From Calocera cornea HHB12733 (lineage: Eukaryota; Basidiomycota; Dacrymycetes; Dacrymycetales; Dacrymycetaceae): a stretch of 38,183 nucleotides of DNA. Of this stretch, positions 20,544 through 30,049 are shown one piece after another. Numbering within the stretch: position 1 is the first letter of the stretch; each line of letters starts with the position of its first letter. The notes under the pieces are model-generated. The model searched no databases, was not told the origin of the DNA, and saw only the letters and a list, made by a program, of their open reading frames with translations. The stretch is from assembly GCA_001632435.1 (NCBI GenBank), contig KV424139.1, positions 1-38,183 on the forward strand, given 5' to 3'. The position numbers were made by a program, and so were the translations under genes.

Positions 20544-23500
20544 ATGGAGGTCGCCCAGCAGCGAGAACACCTTCAGCAAATGGTGAAGAGACGCCTAAAT
20601 GCCCCTGTTTCTAAACTGGTCAATGCTGTTATCGAGATGCTGCAGGTACCGCCCCTGCCGGACGTCAAGGACGTACATACCCTTCAGCAACTAATCATCT
20701 CGTGGTCAGAGGTCCTTGTTAGTCCCGCGTATACAACTACCATCTCAACGTCTCAGCGACTAAGAATCGGATAGAACCCTCTCATTTCATTCTATCATTT
20801 GATGGAACTTGCCGATCAGCATCCTCAAAGCTTACAAGAACACATCCAGTCGGTTCTTCAGGCGTCGCATCTTCTCCGTACCAACAAGCACGCCGTTCCC
20901 ATGGATGAAGGGAAGGGCTTGGCGGTCAAACAGCTCCCACAGCGTTACTATCTAGGCTATACAACATTCGCCCATTTGTGCACAGGAGAACGCCCCAGTC
21001 CATCCAGCATACTGGACAAGAATGGAGCTTTGAAGCTGTACTGCCGTGAGAACGGCGTATTGCTGCAACTACGGATAGATTGGTTGGAACGGACGGAACT
21101 CGCGTTCGGGCTGCTCTTTGAGAAGATCTTCCTGCTGTTCGGCAGTGTGCCCGTCTTGCATGTTGATCCTCCGGAGAAGCATCTGATCTACCAACAATGT
21201 GTGCGACGTCTTTGGGTGAGTTTCGTACTTGATACCACAGCGCCTCTGCGCTGACATTGCTCAGCGCCTAGCCCACAAGTTCCAGGAGGCACTGCAACTG
21301 GATTTCGGTCCTGGAGTGTTGGATCTCTTGCGGCTGCAACACTGCATTCACGCTCGCCAACTTATGGCCGTACTCGACATACCGCAGCATGACACTGTTC
21401 TAAGTTGCAAATGCACCCCCATAGCCTTTGTGCGATTCGCGCTGGGACGCATCCCTGACAGATGGATTACGACTCCCTCAGCAACGCGCGATCAAATGCA
21501 GACTGGACCGTGGTGGAACTGGACAGATGTTCTCAGGCACCAGGCGCTCGTTGCGAGTATCGATCGACAATTCGGAACCTCATTGGTATCGTCCATTCTT
21601 GCGGCACCACAGTGGCAAAGCCGGCCGAATCCCGTGAGTACACAACTGTACATCCGTGTTGTTCTGGACTACTCGGTGAGTGATCAAACCCCGTACATTG
21701 ACCAGTCGCTCAACCCGCGTGGATCAACCTCAGATCCGCTACGCCGTCCAACTCTACCTGTGCAATATCAAACCGCATGTTCTCATGAACAAGAATATCC
21801 AGTTACTTCTCGAACAATTGCTGGCCTTGCAACATGCGACTCCACGGCCAATCGATAAACTCCCCATTCCCATAAACATACTGCCTATGCAAGATCTTCC
21901 TGTCCACTTGCTTCAAGGATGTACCAAGATGGACATCTTGGATCCCTTGACCAGCGAAGCATTAGACGTACACTACTGGAGCTGGAAGATTCGCTCGGCT
22001 TGGAACGTTGGCACGCGGGGCTCAGTTGCTCACCTCAGTGCGGTATCCGAAACACTGGTACGATGGTGCGTCAGGTGTGGCTTTTGATCTGCGCTCATTC
22101 GACCTTCCGCAGGGACTCCTCTACGCAACGTTCGACGAGGAAGCGGTCGAAAGTTTAGGTCGCGACCTCTGCAGAGAAATGATGAAACAACTACATTTTG
22201 TTCAATCAGCCGCTTTCCAATCGAGAACGCTGGTCGAAGAATTTGCTCCTGACGTGTTACTCGTGCCTTTGCACATCCGGCAGCTGCACACAAATGTGTA
22301 TAAACTGAGTGATGCAGAACAATTACAACAATCGCGCGAGTATCTCCTCCATTCGATGCGAAGTGGAAACGCTCCCGCATCTGCTCATCCTGCGCTGGAC
22401 GAGCCCACCAACAAGGATCTCCCCATCAACGTGGCTAATACGAGAACTACAATGCGTCAAGCAGAACGTCGAGAAGCAAGTCCGAGAGTCCAGGAAGAAC
22501 CACAGCTCCATCAGGTCATAGAACACAGGATCGTGGCGCCTCACCAAGCCGCCCAACGCCCGTCGGCATCGCCCGAATCACATCACTCCCCCACCCCTAC
22601 ACTGAACAGACCACCTGCCAAGCCACAAGCAAAACGAAAGACATCCCGAGCTCCCGAGGCAGCCGAGGATCAGCCGCTGCGTCCTTCCAAGAGACGTCGG
22701 ACGCAGACTCCTGTCCAACGCACGTCGGGTTCTCCCGAGTCACCTCACTCCCTCACCCCTACGGCAAATAGCCCATCCGCTGTGTCAGGAAACAACTCCA
22801 AGAGAACCCGGGATCGCAGAAGAAGACGGTCGCAGACTCCTGTCCAACGCCCGTCGGCATCGCCCGAGTCACATCACTCCCCCACCCCTACACTGAACAG
22901 ACCACCTGCCAAGCCACAAGCAAAACTACAGACATCCCGAGCTCCCGAAGCAGCCGAGGATCAGCCGCTGCGTCCTTCCAAGAGACGTCGGACGCAGTCG
23001 AATCCCCATACTCCGATCGACTGTGTCTCACTTCCAGTGGAACAAGATCCTGCACGAAAACTATACCCATATTACCGGCAGCAGACATTCAATAAGCGAA
23101 CGATATTCGGCCGGCGCCATACGAGGCCCAGCAAGGTAATTCGGAGGTGGTGTGACGAAGACGGTTATAATTGTGGGACACGAATCGAGCCGAAGGTACT
23201 CACACCAAATCAATGTTCTGGACCTCTTATCCGTAAAATTGGGCTCGTTCAGCTGTCATGGAAAGGGGAGAAGCCGACTAAGGTGAATTTCTTGCTTTGT
23301 GCGGCTACGTGTCACTCATCAATAGCGTAGTGGGCACATGGTCCTTACAGGTGCCAGACTTGTCAGCAAAAGCGTCTAGTCTACCAGAATACCGATAGGA
23401 AGACGCTTGCCGACGACGACAAGCACTTGGAGATTTGTGACAGCCGCGGACCAGGCCGCAAATGTTCTCCCTGCACCATTAGTGGCGCGAACTGCTTCTA

Positions 23501-23958
23501 CTGCACCGATGAGATGTGCGATAGTACGCATGCATCATACTTTCCAGAATCTGCGTCAGCCTACTCAACTACCATCAGTTCCTTATTGGGTCTATGACCG
23601 AATGCCCAAACCCATAGAAGGCCAGGATGACGATGACGATGATGACGACAACCATGAAGGTCAGTCGGAGGAGGAGGACGATGGCGATGATAGTCTTCAT
23701 GTGCTCGGCCGCGCTACAAAACCAAAGCTCAGAATCGCGAAGCGGGCCGCGATGTGGAGGCGGAAGGCAGCATTCCTGGATCTCGTCGGACCCGCGCCTC
23801 TGACCAAGTCGCAAAAGGAAGTACAGAAGAAGAACATTGAGAGGCTTGCAAAGGTACAGGTTGCTTCGGAGACTGCTCCAACTGAAGCCAGATCCTCGCC
23901 GACTGAGCGGAAAACGCGTTGTCGCCGGCGCTCCAGCGCAAAGCGTGTACTGTCATGA
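20544..23958 (+). CDS. Unrecognised 1029-aa protein with Cys/His cluster and internal repeats
   Basis: Seven exons (20544-20717, 20775-21215, 21265-21675, 21734-21967, 22026-23282, 23331-23523, 23579-23958) give about 1029 aa. Residues 1-570 are helical and Leu-rich without a recognised domain. Residues about 595-750 form a disordered basic Pro/Ser/Thr segment with an imperfect repeat, each full copy ending PLRPSKRRRTQ. Residues 847-897 hold C847-x2-C850, H871-x3-C875, C884-x2-C887 and C894-x2-C897, which suggests one or two zinc sites. It is followed by an eight-Asp stretch and a basic C-terminal tail. Nuclear location and nucleic-acid or chromatin binding are inferred from composition only. 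An alternative donor at 21634 would shorten exon 3 by 14 codons. The gene lies 287 bp upstream of the Rad9-like gene on the same strand. Confidence 0.65.
22548..22998 (+). repeat. In-frame tandem repeat inside the 1029-aa gene
   Basis: Two nearly identical copies of about 150 bp (22557-22705 and 22848-22996), 291 bp apart, flank a more diverged partial copy (about 22708-22780). The spacing is a multiple of three, so the frame is kept. The repeated peptide contains SPESHHSPTPTLNRPPAKP and then PLRPSKRRRTQ. The very high DNA identity of the outer copies suggests a recent duplication or gene conversion. Confidence 0.85.
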
Positions 23959-24245
23959 CAATCATCAATTATATCTGTATTTACAGGGTTGTATCATGAC
24001 TGCGCTCGTAGATAACGCATATTGTTGAGGATCCAATCCTTCGTTGGCCAGGAAATCTTCCACAAAGTTTGCGTGGCCCGATTTCACTCTGTTCGGACAT
24101 CGAAATTCAAATACTTCCGTGGTGGGTTGTGTGCGCGATGCGCTCTCCTCTACCTCTCCACCAACCACCGACTGGACAAACTCCAAAACAACCACTACTC
24201 TAAAACAACCATCGACAGCAAATAACTGCCTTTCGATATCACTTC

Positions 24246-25946
24246 ATGCTGCAAGCTTCCACGACGCGCGATCCCGCCCGCACCCCAATCGCTGACGATG
24301 CTGTTTCGGGTACGCCAGCTCTTCAGCGACCGTTGGCTCAACTTGACCGTAACGCAGCACTAACGTCAATCCTGGGTTGTCTGGCGCGCTTCGATGAGGA
24401 TCTTGACATTCTAGCCAGAAACGACATGGTATTCTGATGAGGAATGCTGCTCAGCAGAACCCCTCCTCACCGCTGCATAGATGGAATTTTCCGCTATCAA
24501 CGATTCACACACAGCCTTATGCCTGGTTACCATCAACCAATCGGCTCTCGCAACGTACCGACTCCATGTGGGCGAGGAGCAGAAGCTCCATCCTGATGCG
24601 GCGGATTTCCACCTGATCGCACGACTGAAGACCAAAGCATTCTGGTCGTATCTCCACAGATACGCCACCAAGCCCAGCATTCGCGAAGTGGGCTTTAGGC
24701 TCATCGACCCCGAGTGGGGTCTTGAGCATGGACTGGCGCTTCAGGACATGCGAGACGATGACGAGGACGAGGAAGAATCGCTGAGCAAAGAGAGTCGATT
24801 GGTGCTGACATTAACTGATCAAAGTAACGGTACGCATATATCTACCGTAGCGTTATCATTCCTGCCAACTGACGCATACATCTGCCCAATCTCTACTATA
24901 GTTGTGAGGATTCATCGCTTACATCTCGACACTATCAAGAACGTTCTACGCCCAGCAGCTGAACAACATCAACACACTCTCTCTGTGAGCCCTCACGCCC
25001 TGGCCCTCATTCTCTGCAGAATGAGGCCCGTCATGGCTGCAGCGGACGGTAAAGTAGAGTGGACCTTCTATGATGATCAAATAACTCTTGAAGCTGAATC
25101 CTGTGAGTGGTGACCTCTCTCTATGCGGCTGCAGCTCAATGCCTCGCAGCCACGATGAGCACAACCGTGACGCTGTTCATGGGTGATCTCGGTGGCTACA
25201 CCCTCGATCCGGATGTAGTTCGCATCAGCTTTCACATTCGCGAGTTCATGGTGCGCTGGTTTCCTGCCTACAGTTCTCTCTCACTAAGACATTGCACAGG
25301 CTTTCGTACAATTGGCCGACAAGATTGCTGCGACCATGACTGTGAAGTACGGATATAATGCCACCTGCATAATTCTTTCGGCCTCTCCAACCGCTCCCTC
25401 TGGGGGTGATCCTTTCTCTTTCACTGTCACCGCTCATATTGCGATCACAAACCTCCCCGCTCCACCTCTCAAGTCTCCGCAGAACGCCGATACGGGGATG
25501 CCACCTCGCAAAATCCGTAAACTTTCGTATACCCCGAATCAGACCGCCACCAAATCCAGTTCTTCGCGTCCCACATCTCATGTATCCGGCCCGGGGGTTC
25601 TCCGCAGAGAACCTCTCCAAGAAGTCACTAACGCTGAAGCTGGAGATGCGCAGGAAAGCCGCGAACAGAGCAACACGCCTTCGGTTGCTCATTTCGCAGC
25701 AGTACCTCTTGTAAGTGTGCTTGCCGATGCTTCAGTGTGACCGTTGACTGACCGGCAAGCAGCTTTTGCAGTCTATCCGGATGTCAGATCCATTCGACAA
25801 CCCTTGGGAGGACGCTGATCCGGCCGCTCAGCCGGAATTCGGCCCGACCCCACCAAACGCCAGAGATGCCGTACGTTGTCCAAGCTTGTCGCCCTTCCAA
25901 CCATGCTGACTCGTCATAACAGTTCACTCCTCTTTTCGACGACTAA
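24246..25946 (+). CDS. rad9: Rad9-like subunit of the 9-1-1 DNA-damage checkpoint clamp
   Basis: Seven exons (24246-24428, 24481-24829, 24902-25102, 25150-25250, 25300-25710, 25763-25870, 25923-25946), with introns of 47-72 nt, encode about 458 aa. Segments align in order with the Rad9/Ddc1 PCNA-like fold: an LTSILGCLARF...LDIL start, FSAINDSHTALCLVTINQSA (the position of the conserved NSSRSAY segment), KAFWSYLHR, VRIHRLHL, VSPHALALIL, YDDQITLEAES, then ISFHIREFMAFVQLADKI. A Ser/Thr/Pro-rich tail follows, ending FTPLFDD, as expected of a phosphorylated Rad9 tail. Rad9 forms the ring-shaped clamp with Rad1 and Hus1 that activates checkpoint kinases. The first two or three dozen residues look unconserved, so the start may be imprecise. 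The last coding exon is only 24 nt. Confidence 0.75.
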
Positions 25947-25948
25947 GC

Positions 25949-25954
25949 AATAAA
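25949..25954 (+). promoter_or_regulatory. AATAAA polyadenylation-type signal after rad9-like gene
   Basis: AATAAA lies three bases after the TAA stop codon. That is very close for a fungal poly(A) signal, but the match is exact. Confidence 0.35.
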
Positions 25955-26393
25955 ACCTGTACATCCTCAGCACATGTATTCCTAACAGCATGACGGTATA
26001 ACCGCCTTTACGATAAACCCTCCCATCACCGCTGTTTTCCATAGTACGTCCTCGTCTGCATGAGTGCATATTATTCAACGCCGCGCTAGATCATCCAGTC
26101 TGTATTGACACTGTTCATCAACCACAAGCCAAACTAGCGACTCGATTCTCATGATTCATTCCGCCTCTCATGAACTTTATCATTTTCTCACTGTATCAGA
26201 TCCTTCACCGTCATCCTCCCTGTAACTACTATAAACTATCCAGCATGAATGTTATTGCCCGAGTTGTGATTTGTCAACCATCTGCAATAGCCTCACGGCT
26301 ACGAGAGACCACTGTGCCATGTCCGGACACATGAGATCGTCAGTGATATCATACAGCAGTGCTACTGTACACGGCGCGTGCCGTCAATGCGAC
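25955..26393. other. Intergenic region between rad9-like gene and the 92-bp array
   Basis: Roughly 440 bp of AT-richer sequence without a supportable ORF. It probably holds the 3' UTR of the Rad9-like gene. The minisatellite begins near 26394. Confidence 0.5.
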
Positions 26394-28491
26394 CAATCCG
26401 ACTTCCGGGTGCAGTCCGTCTCCGCGCAACCGTCCGCCTTTCAGCCAGCAGTCCTGACATCGCTGAACAGTCGCGCGATCGCACACAGTAGTCCCACTTT
26501 CAGGTGCAGTCCGTCTCCCCCCAACAGTCCTCCTTTCAGCCAGCAGTCCTGATCTCGCCGAACAGTCGCGCAATCCCACGCAGTCCGACCTCCACATGCA
26601 GTCCGTCTCCGCGCAACCGTCCGCCTTTCAGCCAGCAGTCCTGACATCGCTGAACAGTCGCGCGATCGCACACAGTCCCACTTCCAGGTGCAGTCCGTCT
26701 CCCCCCAACAGTCCTCCTTTCAGCCAGCAGTCCTGATCTCGTCGAACAGTCGCGGAGTCCGACCTCCACGTGCAGTCCGTCTCCGCGCAACCGTCCGCCT
26801 TTCAGCCAGCAGTCCTGACATCGCTGAACAGTCGGGTGATCCCACGCAGTCCCACTTTCAGGTGCAGTCCGTCTCCGCGCAACAGGCCGGCTTTCAGCCA
26901 GCAGTCCTTCCATCGTCGAACAGTCGGACGATCGCACGAAGTCCGACTTCCAGGTGCAGTCCGTCTCCCCGCAACAGNNNNNNNNNNNNNNNNNNNNNNN
27001 NNNNNNNNNNNNNNNNNNNNNNNNNNNNNNNNNNNNNNNNNNNNNNNNNNNNNNNNNNNNNNNNNNNNNNNNNNNNNNNNNNNNNNNNNNNNNNNNNNNN
27101 NNNNNNNNNNNNNNNNNNNNNNNNNNNNNNNNNNNNNNNNNNNNNNNNNNNNNNNNNNNNNNNNNNNNNNNNNNNNNNNNNNNNNNNNNNNNNNNNNNNN
27201 NNNNNNNNNNNNNNNNNNNNNNNNNNNNNNNNNNNNNNNNNNNNNNNNNNNNNNNNNNNNNNNNNNNNNNNNNNNNNNNNNNNNNNNNNNNNNNNNNNNN
27301 NNNNNNNNNNNNNNNNNNNNNNNNNNNNNNNNNNNNNNNNNNNNNNNNNNNNNNNNNNNNNNNNNNNNNNNNNNNNNNNNNNNNNNNNNNNNNNNNNNNN
27401 NNNNNNNNNNNNNNNNNNNNNNNNNNNNNNNNNNNNNNNNNNNNNNNNNNNNNNNNNNNNNNNNNNNNNNNNNNNNNNNNNNNNNNNNNNNNNNNNNNNN
27501 NNNNNNNNNNNNNNNNNNNNNNNNNNNNNNNNNNNNNNNNNNNNNNNNNNNNNNNNNNNNNNNNNNNNNNNNNNNNNNNNNNNNNNNNNNNNNNNNNNNN
27601 NNNNNNNNNNNNNNNNNNNNNNNNNNNNNNNNNNNNNNNNNNNNNNNNNNNNNNNNNNNNNNNNNNNNNNNNNNNNNNNNNNNNNNNNNNNNNNNNNNNN
27701 NNNNNNNNNNNNNNNNNNNNNNNNNNNNNNNNNNNNNNNNNNNNNNNNNNNNNNNNNNNNNNNNNNNNNNNNNNNNNNNNNNNNNNNNNNNNNNNNNTCC
27801 CACTTTCAGCCAGCAGTCCTGACATCGCTGAACAGTCACGCGATCGCGCGAAGTCCGACCTCCAGGTGCAGTCCGTCTCCCCGCAACAGTCCGACTTTCA
27901 GCCAGCAGTCCTTCCATCGCTGAACAGTCGCGCCATCGCGCGAAGTCCGACTTCCAGGTGCAGTCCGTCTCCCCGCAACAGTCCGACTTTCAGCCAGCAG
28001 TCCTGACATCGCTGAACAGTCGCGCCATCGCACGCAGTCCGACCTCCAGGTGCAGTCCGTCTCCCCGCAACAGTCCGACTTCAGCCAGCAGTCCTGACAT
28101 CGCTGAACAGTCGCGCGATCGCACGCAGTCCGACCTCCAGGTGCAGTCCGTCTCCGGGCAACAGTCCGACTTTCAGCCAGCAGTCCTGACATCGCTGAAC
28201 AGTCGCGCGATCGCACGCAGTCCGACTTTCAGGTGCAGTACGTCTCCCCGCAACAGGCCGGATTTCAGCCAGCAGTCCTGACATCGCTGAACAGTCGCGC
28301 GATCGCACGCAGTCCGATCTCCAGATGCAGTCCCTCTCACCCCCAATAGGCCGGCTTTCAACTAACAGTCCTGACATCGTTGAACAGTCGCGCGATCGCA
28401 CGCAGTCCGACCTCCAGGTGCAGTGCGTCTTCCCCCCCCACAGTCCGGCTTTCAGCCAATAGTTCTACAGTGTCGCAATCTCACGCAGTCC
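26394..28491. repeat. Minisatellite array, unit about 92 bp, with internal assembly gap
   Basis: A unit of about 92 bp is repeated head to tail. Recognisable landmarks in each copy are GTGCAGTCCGTCTCC, CAGCCAGCAGTCCTGACATC, GAACAGTCGCGCGATCGCAC and CAGTCCGAC. About six copies precede the gap and about seven follow it; the last copies are the most diverged. Copies differ by point changes, by small deletions (for example one base near 28080 and about seven bases near 26754), and by TCCTTCCATC versus TCCTGACATC variants. The period is not a multiple of three and the open frames run through only two or three units, so the array is unlikely to encode protein. Confidence 0.95.
26978..27797. other. 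Assembly gap (820 N) inside the minisatellite
   Basis: 820 undetermined bases are flanked on both sides by the same repeat. The gap is almost certainly a collapsed or unresolved part of the array. Its true length may differ from 820. Confidence 0.97.
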
Positions 28492-29413
28492 GGCGATCGT
28501 GCAACAATCCATAGCCGTAGGCCGTCATTCCATTCGGAAGCAGGCCCCGACATTTCGGCACTGCGCCGCGCTCGGCACCGTCTCGGGCATCATCATCAGA
28601 TAGAGTCTGCCTCGCTTATAGGCACTACTGCTTGTGACCAATAGACGGAGCATATATTTGTAACCAGTTCCAGAAACGCGCGGCAGTGCGACCTCCGTCT
28701 CGTAACACAACTGGTAATATCACGCTCGATCGGCCGGCAAAGCACGTCCCAAGTGCAGTGCCGTTCTTGCGAGATATCCACCTATTCCAATGGAAGGATC
28801 TGACATCTAACGATCCTGGATCTAGCAAAGCCCTTCGCGTGTGAGGGATGGCGACAGCCGACTCTCATCAATGTCCCGCCATTTTCGAGTCCGTATGATT
28901 CCCTCGCGATGGAAAACATTCGTAAAAGAAATTCGTGGAAGCGAGGATAGTCCTTCGCGCTTATGTATAATCTGCTTCTGAAATAATACTTCTAATCGGC
29001 TTTCGACGCTAAATGGTCTTGAGTGGTCTGGTAAGAATATGATGGAACGTAAGAAGTCGATGATGGCTGACTGGCAGTACAGTAATTGAAACCGGTCCAC
29101 GGAGACCGGCGCGTCCATCGCCCATGCAGCACTGCTTCTGCTTCTGTGGGAATTGATGACGGGCGTGCAGTCTTCTCAGGGGACTTCTTGGAGGTTCCCC
29201 GAAGATCATCCTATCCGAGCGATGAACATGGATACTCTCTGACCACGGGCACGCTCCCGGCAGGAGATACGACTCTTGTAGGGATGTTCGCTGCTGAAAT
29301 CTCATGCCACCACGTTCTCAGTTCTTTTAAGAATATGCATTCCATCTCCCCGCTTTAAGTACAAGGACGATTCTACAGCCGGACTTGTCGATTCCTTCTC
29401 TACTGTTTCGCCC
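28492..29413. other. Gene-free region right of the array
   Basis: Nine hundred bases with only short, unsupported open frames. Composition shifts to a more balanced base content. No repeat, RNA gene or family signature was recognised. Confidence 0.4.
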
Positions 29414-29853
29414 ATGGAGGGCAGCTCGGACGAGTACGGCGAAGACTGGCCGGAGTGGACGCACAACGATACAGCAACGAGTGCTACCAGTGGTCGTGTC
29501 CCCTTCCCACTGCCAACTCCACATGTGTATGGAGGATTGTTGCCTGCTTTTCGAGGCAAGCATGTCCGAATCGTGGTCCAGCTGCGTTATGTTCCGGTCA
29601 ATAGCCCCGCTCATGTTCGACTGGATGCCACTGACTAACGGCATTTAGATAACTGGCCGCTATTTCTCCGCCATCGCGGCAGATGACCAAGTCGTTTCTT
29701 TTCAACTGCCCCAAGTGAGTGGTGTGAATCGTCAATGAGCCATGCTCTCGTTCTGATTTGACAAAGGTCTACACGAAAGTGCTTGGGGCAGATGGCCTCG
29801 GAGCGCAACTGTGCGGGAGCGCAACTGGCGCAACTGTGCGGCCGGCCGATTAA
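29414..29853 (+). CDS. Small OB-fold-like protein, possibly RPA14 (Rfa3)-like, doubtful
   Basis: Three putative exons (29414-29590, 29649-29714, 29767-29853) give 109 aa. After an acidic N-terminus, LLPAFRGKHVRIVVQLR, then SAIAADDQVVSFQLPQ, resembles the first strands of the small RPA subunit, whose length is also about 110-120 aa. The family assignment is weak. The first intron needs a GTTCCG donor, although the branch-like CTGACTAAC and TTTAG acceptor are good. The C-terminal 20 residues are encoded by a repetitive GCGCAACTG stretch unlike any RPA14 end. It may be a decayed copy. A second GTCTACACG-containing piece near 29931 could be a further exon. Confidence 0.3.
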
Positions 29854-30049
29854 AAGATAGATGCTAGGCTAGTAGAGACACACGCAAGCCAGGATCATTT
29901 TTATGTTGCAGGGTAGCGGTCTACACGCGAGGGAACGGCCCACGGAATGGTGATATCTTTATCCAGCCTCTCGAGTGGGACATGGTCAGAGTGCCATTGA
30001 AAGTGAGGACATACGATCACCGTTATTCTTCTTGATCTATATTACCACA

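Noticed and set aside
26394..28491. Protein-coding interpretation of the minisatellite
   Set aside because: The roughly 92-bp period is not a multiple of three. Frames change from copy to copy and end in stops after two or three units. The long apparent ORFs only arise by reading through the undetermined bases.
26394..28491. CRISPR array
   Set aside because: The whole 92-bp unit repeats without unique spacers, no cas genes are present, and the DNA is eukaryotic.
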